Shown in pieces: positions 43,705-52,858 of a stretch of 64,000 bases of DNA; position 1 is the first letter of the stretch; every line of letters starts with the position of its first letter. The translations under genes were made by a program, and so were the position numbers. Origin of the DNA: Bacillus massiliigorillae (GTDB taxonomy: Bacteria; Bacillota; Bacilli; Bacillales; DSM-1321); contig NZ_HG428741.1 in the NCBI RefSeq assembly GCF_000380245.2, positions 3,248,044-3,312,043 on the forward strand, in the 5' to 3' direction. Under the pieces are notes generated by a model that saw nothing but the letters and a program-made list of their open reading frames with translations, searched no databases and was not told where the DNA came from.

Positions 43705-43917
43705 ATGCAAAACCAATCATCAGGAAATTCATCTAACCAATTAGTTGTTCAAGGAGCACAAGCTGCGATTGATTCTATGAAGTATGAAATTGCAACTGAG
43801 TTTGGTGTTACTCTTGGACCAGACGCAACTTCTCGTGCAAACGGGTCAGTTGGAGGAGAAATTACGAAACGATTAGTACAAATGGCTGAGCAACAATTAG
43901 GCGGAAGTTATAAATAA
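43705..43917 (+). CDS. Alpha/beta-type small acid-soluble spore protein
   Basis: A 70-residue DNA-coating spore protein with the two family motifs: KYEIATEFGV (containing the germination-protease site EIA in the T/YEIA(S/T)EF context, about residues 27-36) and GSVGGEITKRLV (about 47-58). SASPs saturate spore DNA and protect it from UV. It follows yheB order as sspB does in B. subtilis, but in a rearranged setting. Ribosome site GCGAGGG precedes the ATG; expression in the forespore is inferred. Confidence 0.93.
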   Translation: MQNQSSGNSSNQLVVQGAQAAIDSMKYEIATEFGVTLGPDATSRANGSVGGEITKRLVQMAEQQLGGSYK

Positions 43918-43933
43918 TCAAGGAATAAACATT

Positions 43934-43974
43934 AAGGCTGTGCAGAAAGAAAAAACCTTTTTGCACAGCCTTTT
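43934..43974 (+). terminator. Intrinsic terminator after the SASP gene
   Basis: AAGGCTGTGCA (43934-43944) pairs with TGCACAGCCTT (43962-43972), then TTTT. Confidence 0.88.
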
Positions 43975-44464
43975 AAGCTTTCGAAATGACAGAAATCCAC
44001 ATATAGCAGAATATTTTTGCTATTTTAATGCAATAGGATTTATATAGTTAAATCACTTACTTTCCCCATTTTCTCACTGCAGCTGTCCCAAAAGTATTCT
44101 TCAATCACTTTTAGTATAGCTTTCTTCACTTTAGAAGCTCTCCAAATTAATTATCAAAATCTCCGTATATTTTTACCTTACGCAACTTCTTTAGCTCCTA
44201 TCAATAAGCCTGAAAGCACACAATACTTGTGGATATCACACACAATGTTTCTCTAGACACACATGAATTTCGTTTGTTATCTTTATTTAGCACAGAAAAA
44301 ATCATAAGAAGTATTTATGAAAATTTTATTCTTCAATACTTGCCTATTGAAAACCATGTAACCTATTTAAGACAAGCCTAATAAATAATTATTAGGAAAG
44401 GATTGGAACAAAGAACATGCTCAACGACTGAAAATTCAGTCACGCCAGAAAGGAGGCGGACGAA
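43975..44464 (+). other. Gene-free stretch before the CDF exporter gene
   Basis: No supported coding frame. Close to the CDF start lie two small hairpins: CCTAATAA/TTATTAGG (about 44377-44397) and GACTGA-AAAT-TCAGTC (44426-44441), the latter 20 bases before the ribosome site AAAGGAGG. They may be leader structure; no known riboswitch consensus was recognised. Confidence 0.4.
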
Positions 44465-45334
44465 ATGACAAAGGACAAATCTCTTGAAAATTTAGCCCAA
44501 AAAGGAGCTTGGGTCAGTATAGCCGCATACATACTCATGTCGACAATTAAACTTTCAATTGGTTTCTTTGGTAATTCAGAAGGACTATGGGCCGATGGAT
44601 TAAACAACTCCACTGATATCATCGCCTCTCTAGCTGTATTAATTGGCTTAAAAATTGCAGTTAAACCGCCTGATGAAGATCATTTATATGGACACACACG
44701 AGCTGAAACAGTAGCTTCACTAGTTGCGGCTTTTATTATGATGACAGTCGGAATAAGTGTTATTGCACAAGCTTTTCAGTCATTAGTCGATAAAGGAACC
44801 GAACAGCCTACTCTCATGACAGCAATCACAGCAGCTCTTTCAGCAATATTTATGATTGGCATTTATAAATACAATAAACAATTAAGCATTAAAACAAATA
44901 ATGCTTCTTTATTTGCGATTGCAAAGGATAATCTGTCTGATGCACTTGTCAGTATTGGTGCCCTGGTAGGTATTATCGGTACTTGGATCGGGATTAATTG
45001 GTTAGATACCGTCGCTGCCATTATTGTTGGTTTTATTATTTGTAAAACAGCTTGGAGCATCTTCTTTGAAGCTTCACACAGCTTAACAGATGGCTTCGAT
45101 AAAGAATTGCTAGCATCTATTAAGAACACCATCGCTACAACTCCTGGTGTGCTATATACATGCGATTTAAAAGGAAGAATGCATGGTAACGAGGTTTTAA
45201 TCGAAGCTACTATTCAAGTAAATAAATCTTTGAATATAGTTGATAGTCATAATATTTCTGACAATGTAGAACATCGATTATTAGACAAACACGGTATACA
45301 CCACGCTCTCATCCACGTTGAACCATTTTTATAA
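44465..45334 (+). CDS. Cation diffusion facilitator exporter
   Basis: A 289-residue CDF protein with six membrane segments, then a cytosolic metal-binding domain (about 210-289). Metal-site residues are visible in WADGLNNSTDII (Asp in helix 2) and HLYGHTRAE, and the pairing aspartate in helix 5 (DNLSDALVS). The helix-2 N-x3-D / helix-5 D-x3-D type pattern resembles the Mn2+ exporters MneP/MneS of B. subtilis. AAAGGAGGCG precedes the ATG. Confidence 0.85.
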   Translation: MTKDKSLENLAQKGAWVSIAAYILMSTIKLSIGFFGNSEGLWADGLNNSTDIIASLAVLIGLKIAVKPPDEDHLYGHTRAETVASLVAAFIMMTVGISVIAQAFQSLVDKGTEQPTLMTAITAALSAIFMIGIYKYNKQLSIKTNNASLFAIAKDNLSDALVSIGALVGIIGTWIGINWLDTVAAIIVGFIICKTAWSIFFEASHSLTDGFDKELLASIKNTIATTPGVLYTCDLKGRMHGNEVLIEATIQVNKSLNIVDSHNISDNVEHRLLDKHGIHHALIHVEPFL

Positions 45335-45726
45335 TAAGAAAAAGCAAAATTAGTTCAAAAGACTAAATTTTATATCTGTTAACAATTTAAATAGAGTATT
45401 TATAATCATAAAGCAAGAACATTTTTTACAATAAGTGGTATAATTAATTTATAGCTCCGTTCAATTTATATTTATAAAATGATGGAGCTATTTGTATCTA
45501 GTAAAAAACTACTAACTTCAACTATTATTCTCCCACTCTTCAAAATTGCTAAGATACACTTACCAATTTATTCACCTTATTTCAGAAGAAAAATGTTATT
45601 ATTTGTATAATCTATTCTTATTTTCATCAACTTACATTTTCAAAGAGTACAACTTATTTTTTATTTACTATTCTTCTCTTGAATAAGTTCAAACTATCTT
45701 ATTTTAACAGGAGGTGTTTTTTAATA
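45335..45726. other. Intergenic stretch, CDF exporter to histidine kinase
   Basis: Contains an 8-bp stem ATAGCTCC (45451-45458) / GGAGCTAT (45484-45491) preceded by GGTATAATTAATT; it could end the CDF transcript. No gene was seen in the remainder. Confidence 0.4.
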
Positions 45727-46848
45727 ATGAATACAGAAAATGATATAATTGTTCAATTCTTGCAAAAACATGAAGAAGATATTTATGAAACTTGGAAAGA
45801 TAAATTTACTTTTTCACCAGATGAATCTCTGAAGGATACAATATTGAGTAATTCTCGCGCAATCTACGCTCTATATTTATTAAAGTTACAACACTCAGAG
45901 ATGGATTTAATAGAAGAAATAAAAGCATTATCTATGAAAATTGCATCAGAAAGAGTAAAAACCGGAGTACATATACGCAATGTTCTTGCCAACATTTCTA
46001 CTGTAAAACAACAAATCGCAAACAGTATTAAGGAAAATTTCAAAGAGCTATCGAAAACCCATCAGTGGACCAGTGATTTAGAAACTATTTTCGATTCTTT
46101 AATATTTCATACAGCTTCTTACTTTGCTGACTTGCAAAATGAAATTATTCAAAAGCAAAATGAAATTTTATCCGAAGCTCACAAAGAACGTTTAACCTTA
46201 CTTGGTCAAATGACCTCCAGCTTTGTTCATGAATTTAGAAATCCACTTACATCTATAAAAGGCTTTATTCAATTGTTGAAAGCTGATTACCCTGACTTAC
46301 ATTATTTAGATATTATATATAGTGAGCTTGAACAATTGAATACGAGAATATCTGAATTTTTGGCATTCTCTCGCAAAGGTGAAGTAGAACAAAAATTCAT
46401 TGTTTTTTCATTAGATCGATTGATAGATGAAGTAATTACCTTTTTATATCCTAGTATTGTGGATATTAATGTTCACGTTGAAACTTTTGTAGAAAATGAT
46501 ATTTTCATTCTTGGACAACTTGAGGAAATTAGGCAAGTTTTATTAAACATTATATTTAATGCATTAGATGTGTTACATAATATACAAAATCCAACCATCA
46601 CCATATCCAGCAAAAAAAATGAAGCAAATATTATTCAACTAATTATTACTAATAATGGACCTCGAATCAGCGAAGAGCTTATTGCAGATATTTTCAAGCC
46701 TTTTATGACAACAAAGGACATAGGAACAGGGCTAGGATTATTCGTATGCAAGCAAATTATTGAAAAACATAATGGAACATTAATTTGCGTATCTACCGAA
46801 ACTAGTACATCTTTCATCATAACCTTACCAATTAGCCATTTTACATAA
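45727..46848 (+). CDS. Orphan cytosolic sporulation-type histidine kinase
   Basis: A 373-residue sensor kinase without membrane segments. The N-terminal 140 residues are helical and resemble RsbR-type N-terminal sensor regions; HisKA has FVHEFRNPLTSIKGFIQLL with phospho-acceptor His168, the form seen in Bacillus KinA-E kinases; HATPase_c shows QVLLNIIFNALDVL (N box) and GTGLGLFVCKQI (G2). ATG 45727 follows GGAGGTG. There is no response regulator nearby, so it may feed Spo0F of the phosphorelay; this is inference. Confidence 0.83.
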   Translation: MNTENDIIVQFLQKHEEDIYETWKDKFTFSPDESLKDTILSNSRAIYALYLLKLQHSEMDLIEEIKALSMKIASERVKTGVHIRNVLANISTVKQQIANSIKENFKELSKTHQWTSDLETIFDSLIFHTASYFADLQNEIIQKQNEILSEAHKERLTLLGQMTSSFVHEFRNPLTSIKGFIQLLKADYPDLHYLDIIYSELEQLNTRISEFLAFSRKGEVEQKFIVFSLDRLIDEVITFLYPSIVDINVHVETFVENDIFILGQLEEIRQVLLNIIFNALDVLHNIQNPTITISSKKNEANIIQLIITNNGPRISEELIADIFKPFMTTKDIGTGLGLFVCKQIIEKHNGTLICVSTETSTSFIITLPISHFT

Positions 46849-46855
46849 GTTAAGA

Positions 46856-47031
46856 AATAAGAAAAACCGGCACCGGTCTTTTTTGATTGATGTTTAAGCT
46901 CCTTGATTTACTCCCAATCAAAAAAGAGCTATGCGGGAGAAATAAGACGAGCTGTTCTTGAAAAACCGCACTTGGTTTTCAAAACAGGTTGGCTTATTTC
47001 CGAGCATAGCAGGTGTAAGGTTAGACACCAC
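46856..47031 (+). repeat. Interspersed repeat, family B, copy 3 (long form)
   Basis: Nearly identical to 42822-42994, from AATAAGAAAAACCGGCACCG to GTTAGACACCAC. It begins eight bases after the kinase stop codon; its first 25 bases, AAAAACCGG-CA-CCGGTCTTTTTT, can act as a terminator for the kinase gene. Confidence 0.85.
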
Positions 47032-47057
47032 GCAAAATTATATGCTTTCTTATCTTT

Positions 47058-47104
47058 TAAAAAAGAGACTGTCAGAAAAAGCAACTCTTCTGACAATCTC
47101 TTTT
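47058..47104. terminator. Hairpin between repeat and yitT-type gene
   Basis: AAAAGAGA-c-TGTCAGAA pairs with TTCTGACA-a-TCTCTTTT, flanked by A-rich and T-rich ends; suitable for both directions. Confidence 0.75.
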
Positions 47105-47173
47105 CGACTATGACATAAAAAACGAACTGTAATTACAGCACATCATTTTGCACTACAACTACTAAGTTTTTAA

Positions 47174-48034
47174 TTAATGAATATTACGTTTTTTGAAATT
47201 CCCTCCCCTAACTTCTACTACATCATAGACTGTAACAAAAGCTGTAGGATCAATTTCTTGAATAATTTGTTTCATTTTGCTTTCTTCCAAACGGTTAATG
47301 ACACAAGTAATTTCTTTGAATTGCTGATGAGAATAGGCACCCTGAACAATATTATACGTTGCACTTCGTCCTAAACGATCACGTATTGTCTCTACCATTA
47401 CATCGGGTTCATTTGTAATAATTTTAAAGCTTTTAGAACCACTTAAACCTTCTTCAACAATATGAATTACTTTAGAAGCAATAAAGTAAGCAATGGCTGA
47501 CAGTAATGCCCCTTGTAATCCGAACACGGTTGAAACAACAATAAAAACAAATGCGTTCAAGAACAGAATTAAATCACTTGTACCAAACGGTAATTTGCGA
47601 GAAAGTAATACAGCGAACATATCAATTCCATCAAGTGCCCCACCATTACGCAAAGCAATACCCATACCAAAACCGATAATAATACCACCAACAACAGTTA
47701 CTAGCAATGTATCCCCATGTATAATTGTTGGTACTCCGTGCATTAGAACAGTTCCAGCCGCTAGTGAAACAATACCTATTATTGAATTAATAGCGAAACT
47801 TTTACCAATTTGCTTATATCCTAAAAATATAAACGGAATATTAAGTACAGCGATTAGAATTCCTAATGGTATATTTAATACCCTTGAGGCAACGATACTA
47901 AGACCTGTCACGCCACCGTCTGATACATTATTTGGGATTAAGACTGCCTCTAATCCATATGCCGCAATCAATCCTCCAAGAATAATTATTAAAACTCTCA
48001 AAGTCTTTACTATCCATTTATGTTTACGATTCAT
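47174..48034 (-). CDS. YitT-family membrane protein
   Basis: A 286-residue protein with five to six membrane segments (DUF161 halves, each with a GGxxG-type turn: SDGGVTGLS and NGGALDGIDMF) and a C-terminal cytosolic DUF2179 domain (about 215-280, ITCVINRLEESKMKQII). Function unknown; relatives are thought to be transporters. I prefer the ATG at 48034 (GGGTG six bases upstream); a GTG three codons earlier is possible. Confidence 0.82.
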   Translation of the reverse strand: MNRKHKWIVKTLRVLIIILGGLIAAYGLEAVLIPNNVSDGGVTGLSIVASRVLNIPLGILIAVLNIPFIFLGYKQIGKSFAINSIIGIVSLAAGTVLMHGVPTIIHGDTLLVTVVGGIIIGFGMGIALRNGGALDGIDMFAVLLSRKLPFGTSDLILFLNAFVFIVVSTVFGLQGALLSAIAYFIASKVIHIVEEGLSGSKSFKIITNEPDVMVETIRDRLGRSATYNIVQGAYSHQQFKEITCVINRLEESKMKQIIQEIDPTAFVTVYDVVEVRGGNFKKRNIH

Positions 48035-48505
48035 AAAATACACCCAATTCCTCTTTTAAAAACTAGAAGTCCTTTATTTATACGTACAACTGTTATCCCT
48101 CGATCTTGTATATTCTGGATTGTTTCATTCCTTATGGTATCCAACAAACCATCCTCCCTATTGTTAAATATATTTTGAAAACCGTTACCGGTCCTTTTTA
48201 AGGTATGTATTCACTTCTTTAGTTTTCTAACTTTCTTTTAAAAGAAAAGTGATTGATTCAGGATTATTTTTATCGCGCTTTACTTTGTTTTGAACAGAAA
48301 TAAATTCTATCATCTGAAGAGTTCGAAAATAAAGAAGGAAAATGAAAAGCATGCATATTATGTAGACATTATTTTGATAATATGCCATTTATAATGATAA
48401 CGTAATTTTATGGACAGCGAAACCCATTTGCTTTATTTCAAAAAAGGGCTATCTGAAAAGTGTTTTTTAAATCACATTTCGTTCGCCCTTTTACGCTTTT
48501 ATTAT
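48035..48505. other. Intergenic stretch with a stray repeat fragment
   Basis: No gene seen. GAAAACCGTTACCGGTCC-TTTTT at about 48177-48204 resembles the terminal hairpin of the family B repeats. A stem AAAAGGGC/GCCCTTTT (48442-48449 with 48485-48492) just before the next gene is a probable minus-strand terminator for it. Confidence 0.5.
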
Positions 48506-49741
48506 TTACGATTTACTTTTTGCTTCTCTTCTTTTCTCTTGTTCAGAAATAATTAATGCGCAAGCTGCATCTCCAGAAGTGTTTAGTGCCGTTCTTGCCA
48601 TATCTAATAAACGATCAATCCCTAAGATTAAACCTATTCCTTCTACCGGCAAGCTTACTGATGATAGTACCATCGCTAACATAATTAGCCCGACACCTGG
48701 CACTCCGGCTGTACCAATACTTGCTAATACTGCTGTTAAAACAACTGTAAGCATTTCTACACTTGTTAAATCTACGCCATATACTTGAGCAATAAAGATG
48801 GTAGCAACACCCTGCATAATAGCTGTTCCATCCATATTAATTGTAGCTCCAAGAGGCTGAACGAAACTACTGATGGATTCTCTAACTCCTAAGTTCTCTT
48901 GAGCTGTCTCCATCGATAACGGAAGCGTTGCACTACTACTTGACGTACTGAAAGCAACCGCCATTGCTGGAGCAAAGCCCTTCAGAAACCAAATTGGATT
49001 CTTCTTCGCTAGGAAGTAGACGGCTCCTCCATAGGTAACCATGCCATGAATAAGTAAGGCTATGACAACTACCACCATATAAAGAATCATCGCTTTCATC
49101 GCGCTCAACCCTTGACTTCCAACAGCGGTAGCAATTAAACCAAAAGTTCCATAAGGAGCAAGCTTCATTACTAAATGAACAAGATACATCATCAATTCAT
49201 TTCCTTGCTCAACTAAATCTAAAATCCCTTTTGTTTTCTTTCCTAGCGCAGTTAAGGCGAAGCCTATTAATACAGACATTGCGATTACTTGCAACATATT
49301 TCCTTCCATTAAAGCAGCAAATGGATTTTTGGGGATAATATTCAATAAAGTATTGCCCACAGGTGGAGCTTCTGCTGCTGTAAAAGTAGCATTCGATAAA
49401 TCAAACTCTCCCTTTGTTCCCGGAGAAATAACAATTGCAATTGTCATCGCAATCACAATCGCAATAGCTGTTGTAACTAAAAAGAAAAGGATTGTTTTCA
49501 AACCAATTCTTCCAAGCTTTTTCGGATCACCTAGACCCGCAGTTCCTAAAATGATAGAAAATAAAACAATTGGTACAACAAGCATCGATATAATATTGAT
49601 AAAGAATTTCCCAACTGGATTAAATAAATACGCATTGAAATATTCAAATAGTTCAGGAGAAAAAATATTTAATCCTAAACCCACTACCGCCCCTAAAATA
49701 AGCGCAATAATGATTTTGGTTGTTAAGCTCATTTGCTTCAT
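48506..49741 (-). CDS. Glutamate/dicarboxylate:cation symporter (DAACS family)
   Basis: A 411-residue secondary transporter with eight membrane helices and two re-entrant loops. The HP1 serine-rich tip STSSSSATLP (about residues 263-272) and the helix-7 motif GATINMDGTA (about 290-299) define the GltP/DctA fold; the NMDGT motif binds cation. Glutamate/aspartate or C4-dicarboxylates are the likely substrates. I chose ATG 49741, eight bases after AAAGGA; an ATG two codons earlier is too close. Confidence 0.9.
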   Translation of the reverse strand: MKQMSLTTKIIIALILGAVVGLGLNIFSPELFEYFNAYLFNPVGKFFINIISMLVVPIVLFSIILGTAGLGDPKKLGRIGLKTILFFLVTTAIAIVIAMTIAIVISPGTKGEFDLSNATFTAAEAPPVGNTLLNIIPKNPFAALMEGNMLQVIAMSVLIGFALTALGKKTKGILDLVEQGNELMMYLVHLVMKLAPYGTFGLIATAVGSQGLSAMKAMILYMVVVVIALLIHGMVTYGGAVYFLAKKNPIWFLKGFAPAMAVAFSTSSSSATLPLSMETAQENLGVRESISSFVQPLGATINMDGTAIMQGVATIFIAQVYGVDLTSVEMLTVVLTAVLASIGTAGVPGVGLIMLAMVLSSVSLPVEGIGLILGIDRLLDMARTALNTSGDAACALIISEQEKRREAKSKS

Positions 49742-50169
49742 TTGCATCGTCCTTTTCTATTTATTAAAGGTGTAAATTGGAATAATTTTCGCACGATTCT
49801 ATCTGAGCCTTACAATAAAGAGCATTTGTACTTTCAAATCATGGTTTAATATCACATAAAGAAATGAAGTAAAAAACTACCAAATATGCAGATAGTCGTC
49901 ATTTTGTCCTATTTAGGTTCCTTTAATTCTTGTGAATACTTTCTGCTGCTTTATGAGGTAGTTTATTTTTTTAGAGGAGATGTGCTTTGTAACAACGGTG
50001 CTCCAAGTATAAGAGTTGTATAATATGCATAATTTATTCATCCTTAGCATACTCTATTATACATAAAAACCAATACATTCATAAAATGTAATCTCTTCCA
50101 ACTGTTTCCCCTTGAGTTATACTTCTTTAATTAGTATACTGAAAACATTTTTCGTTTTAATAAAATCAA
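49742..50169. other. AT-rich intergenic stretch without a visible gene
   Basis: Holds the presumed promoter of the symporter gene; no coding frame with a ribosome site and no strong repeat was found. Confidence 0.4.
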
Positions 50170-50216
50170 AAAAAACCTTTATATTACTGATTTAATCAGA
50201 AATATAAAGGTTTTTC
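50170..50216. terminator. Strong bidirectional terminator
   Basis: AAAAACCTTTATATT-a-CTGATT pairs with AATCAG-a-AATATAAAGGTTTTT; perfect apart from one opposed A-A. It serves the 57-residue gene on the minus strand. Confidence 0.9.
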
Positions 50217-50270
50217 TATTTTTACAATATAATAATGACTTCTTATAGTATCAAACCTATGATGTATTCA

Positions 50271-50444
50271 CTAACTTAAATATTTATGCAGAGCATCTTT
50301 CTTTTCTTCAAAACAAGAATCATGTAATATAATAGTAGGCTTTGAATCGTGGTTAAACAAAGTGCGAATTACTTCATATCGTGATATTGTTTTTTCCACT
50401 TTAATTCCTTTTAACTGAAGCTTCTTCATTATATCGTCAATCAA
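50271..50444 (-). CDS. Small hypothetical protein (57 aa)
   Basis: Not recognised. MIDDIMKKLQLKGIKVEKTI, then a helix-loop with SRYEVIRTLFNHDSKPTIIL and a charged end EEKKDALHKYLS; soluble alpha/beta expected. TTG 50444 lies six bases after AAAGGGGTG; the GTG at 50453 is part of that ribosome site. Confidence 0.5.
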   Translation of the reverse strand: MIDDIMKKLQLKGIKVEKTISRYEVIRTLFNHDSKPTIILHDSCFEEKKDALHKYLS

Positions 50445-50791
50445 CTTGCTCACCCCTTTTGATTACGAATAAATTGATCTACATATACATACGTGTAAGA
50501 ATTTCCCCTTATATAATCCATTACATTCATGCATTTAAAACGAATTAACTATAATCACTTCCACTGATGTTTCAAAAAATATTATATTTGTAAGCACTTT
50601 ATTATCTTCATACTTCTATAATAAAATATAAATGTGAAGCATTTATGAAAATACAGCATTTTTATAAAAAAATTATTTTTTATAAAAAAGTCAGAATTAT
50701 ATAAAAATTAAATCAGTAAGAAAATACCGCTACTATTCTAGAAAATCGCCTCATATACTGAATATACCCTGATTTTCAACTTTCAGTAAGT
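50445..50791. other. AT-rich intergenic stretch without a visible gene
   Basis: Between the small minus-strand gene and the next promoter; long A/T runs near 50640-50700, no supported gene or terminator. Confidence 0.4.
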
Positions 50792-50820
50792 TTGACTGAC
50801 CGTTCAAATTTTTCTATAAT
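50792..50820 (+). promoter_or_regulatory. Sigma-A promoter of the first CNNM/CorC gene
   Basis: TTGACT (50792-50797), 17-base spacer, TATAAT (50815-50820). It implies a leader of about 235 bases before the start at 51062. Confidence 0.75.
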
Positions 50821-50867
50821 TATCTTAATCTTACGAGTTATGTAGAGGTGATGTTGATGGGGCAGTT

Positions 50868-50948
50868 ATGAACGTTAATAACACTCACTTAAATAGAATT
50901 AGAGAAAATTCTCTTAACCTTGAATCTAAGTATAGAACACATCATTAA
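50868..50948 (+). CDS. Possible leader mini-ORF (26 codons)
   Basis: Begins MNVNNTHLNRIRENS and ends at TAA 50946-50948. A shorter frame (ATG GGG CAG TTA TGA, with AGGTG upstream) ends in TGA overlapping its ATG as ATGA, which suggests coupled translation. A 6-bp stem AGAGAA/TTCTCT lies inside. Too short for confident calling. Confidence 0.25.
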   Translation: MNVNNTHLNRIRENSLNLESKYRTHH

Positions 50949-51061
50949 CTTCATGCATTTTTATATCTTAGCATCTAGGTGTTGTATTGAAAATTAGTAA
51001 GATTTTATTATTTCAGGAGGTGACTCCTTTCTCGTTATAATGGCGGGATAAGGAAAAATAT

Positions 51062-52444
51062 TTGGACGACATATTAAACTTGGTTATCTTGGCCCTGTTA
51101 ATTGCTTTAACAGCATTTTTCGTAGCCTCAGAATTTGCCATAGTAAAAGTAAGAAGCACGCGTATTGATCAGCTTGTAGAAGAAGGTAAGGCCGGTGCAT
51201 TAGCTGCCAAAAAAGTAATTAGTCATTTAGATGAATATCTATCTGCCTGCCAGTTAGGTATTACTGTAACAGCTCTAGGTCTTGGTTGGATTGGAGAAAA
51301 GAGTATAGAAGCCATTCTACACCCTCTGTTCACACAATTGAACATTCCATCATCAGCAACAACCGTACTTTCTTTCGTACTATCTTTCTCCATTGTTACA
51401 TTTTTACACGTTGTAGTTGGAGAGTTAGCACCAAAAACACTTGCAATTCAAAAAGCTGAAACAATTACTTTATTAGTAGCGAAACCTTTAGCTCTTTTTT
51501 ATAAAGTGATGTTCCCATTCATCTGGGTTTTAAATGGTTCCGCTCGTTTAGTAACAAAAGCATTTGGATTAAAGCCAGCTTCTGAACATGAAATAGCTCA
51601 TACTGAAGAAGAATTACGAATCATTCTGTCAGACAGTTACAAAAGCGGAGAAATTAACCAATCCGAATTCAAGTATGTAAACAAAATATTTGAATTCGAT
51701 GATCGTATCGCCAAAGAAATAATGGTGCCACGAACAGAAGTTATTACTTTATCAAAAGACAATACACTTGAATACGCCTTCTCAGTCGTTAAAGAAGAGA
51801 AGTTCACTCGTTATCCTATCATTGATGGTGATAAGGACCATGTTATTGGTATGGTCAATGTGAAAGAGCTATTCACATTTATGATTTCTAATGATGATTA
51901 TAAGGATCAGTCCGTTGAACCTTTAGTCCGACCTATTATTCGTATCATCGAAACTGTTCCTATTCATGATTTGCTACTTAAAATGCAGAAGGAACGCATT
52001 CATATGGCAATCTTAATGGACGAATACGGCGGAACATCAGGATTAGTTACTGTTGAAGATATTATCGAAGAAATCGTTGGAGAAATTCGTGATGAATTTG
52101 ACCTTGATGAAGTAGCTGAAATTCGAAAAATGGCAGACAATCATTATATTATTGATGCGAAAGTGTTAATTAGCCAAGTAAATGATTTGTTTGGAATTGA
52201 TATTTCTGATGAAGATATAGATACAATTGGTGGCTGGTTCTTAACAGAGAATTATGAAGCGAAAAAAGGTGATGTTCTCTCCTATGAAGGCTTTAACTTT
52301 CAAATTCTCGAAATGGAAGACCACCATATTCAATATATAGAAGTTACAAAAGCAGTCAAAGAGATTTCAATTGAAACTCAACCACAAGAACAATCGCAAT
52401 CTGAAAAGATTCCATTGACTCAAAAAACGGAAGTTGTATCCTAA
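51062..52444 (+). CDS. CNNM/CBS/CorC membrane protein, paralogue 1
   Basis: A 460-residue protein of the HlyC/CorC (UPF0053) family: N-terminal CNNM domain with about three to four membrane segments (1-200), two CBS domains (about 215-340) containing IMVPRTEV and YPIIDGDKD, the MDEYGGTSGLVTVEDIIEEI motif, and a C-terminal CorC domain (about 350-435). B. subtilis relatives (YhdP, YhdT, YugS, YrkA) include the Mg2+ efflux protein MpfA. TTG start with AAGGA eight bases upstream. Long leader with mini-ORFs. Confidence 0.88.
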   Translation: MDDILNLVILALLIALTAFFVASEFAIVKVRSTRIDQLVEEGKAGALAAKKVISHLDEYLSACQLGITVTALGLGWIGEKSIEAILHPLFTQLNIPSSATTVLSFVLSFSIVTFLHVVVGELAPKTLAIQKAETITLLVAKPLALFYKVMFPFIWVLNGSARLVTKAFGLKPASEHEIAHTEEELRIILSDSYKSGEINQSEFKYVNKIFEFDDRIAKEIMVPRTEVITLSKDNTLEYAFSVVKEEKFTRYPIIDGDKDHVIGMVNVKELFTFMISNDDYKDQSVEPLVRPIIRIIETVPIHDLLLKMQKERIHMAILMDEYGGTSGLVTVEDIIEEIVGEIRDEFDLDEVAEIRKMADNHYIIDAKVLISQVNDLFGIDISDEDIDTIGGWFLTENYEAKKGDVLSYEGFNFQILEMEDHHIQYIEVTKAVKEISIETQPQEQSQSEKIPLTQKTEVVS

Positions 52445-52583
52445 AATATAATGTGATAATGCCCAGCGATTTTATGAATTCGCTGGGCATTATTTTTTTA
52501 GAAAACATTACAAATTATGGGATATTACTTTAGTCATCCGCCCATACTACAACTATATAACTTTCAACTAAGGAGAGATTCAC

Positions 52584-52718
52584 TTGAAGTATATTGAATT
52601 ATGCCAGCATTGTAGAGGAAAAGGAAAGGTTCCATTTTTACAAATCTTTAATAAGTCTTGCCCATCTTGCAAAGGTAAAGGAAGAACAGTTACTAGTCTA
52701 CCTTCTCGAACTCTTTAG
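52584..52718 (+). CDS. DnaJ-type zinc-knuckle miniprotein (44 aa)
   Basis: TTG start with AAGGAGAG seven bases upstream. The 44 residues contain CQHCRGKGK and CPSCKGKGR, two CxxCxGxG knuckles as in the DnaJ cysteine-rich domain, which together would bind one zinc. It recalls YuiA-like miniproteins. Function unknown; it lies between two CNNM genes and may be co-transcribed with neither. Confidence 0.65.
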   Translation: MKYIELCQHCRGKGKVPFLQIFNKSCPSCKGKGRTVTSLPSRTL

Positions 52719-52748
52719 TCCGCATTTTGTTTTATCAAAATAGAAATT

Positions 52749-52777
52749 TTAGACTTTTCAGTATCCAATAATATAAT
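52749..52777 (+). promoter_or_regulatory. Probable promoter of the second CNNM/CorC gene
   Basis: TTAGAC (52749-52754), 17-base spacer, TATAAT (52772-52777). Confidence 0.5.
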
Positions 52778-52858
52778 TTCCTCCGTATAAAGATTATACT
52801 AATAATATGGTTTTAATTTTTCATTAAAAGGTTACATATTAGTATTAACATCCAGGAG

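Noticed and set aside
43918..44464. Riboswitch for the CDF exporter
   Set aside because: Only two small hairpins; none of the Mn2+, NiCo or other metal riboswitch consensus elements was found.
42936..47118. Two nearly identical short frames (containing HLVFKTGWLISEHSRC-like peptides) at about 42936 and 46903
   Set aside because: They are translations of the family B repeat; no ribosome sites, and the diverged copies break the frame.
47493..48059. 188-codon plus-strand frame under the YitT gene
   Set aside because: Antisense shadow rich in Pro/Ile/Thr, as expected of the complement of membrane-protein codons.
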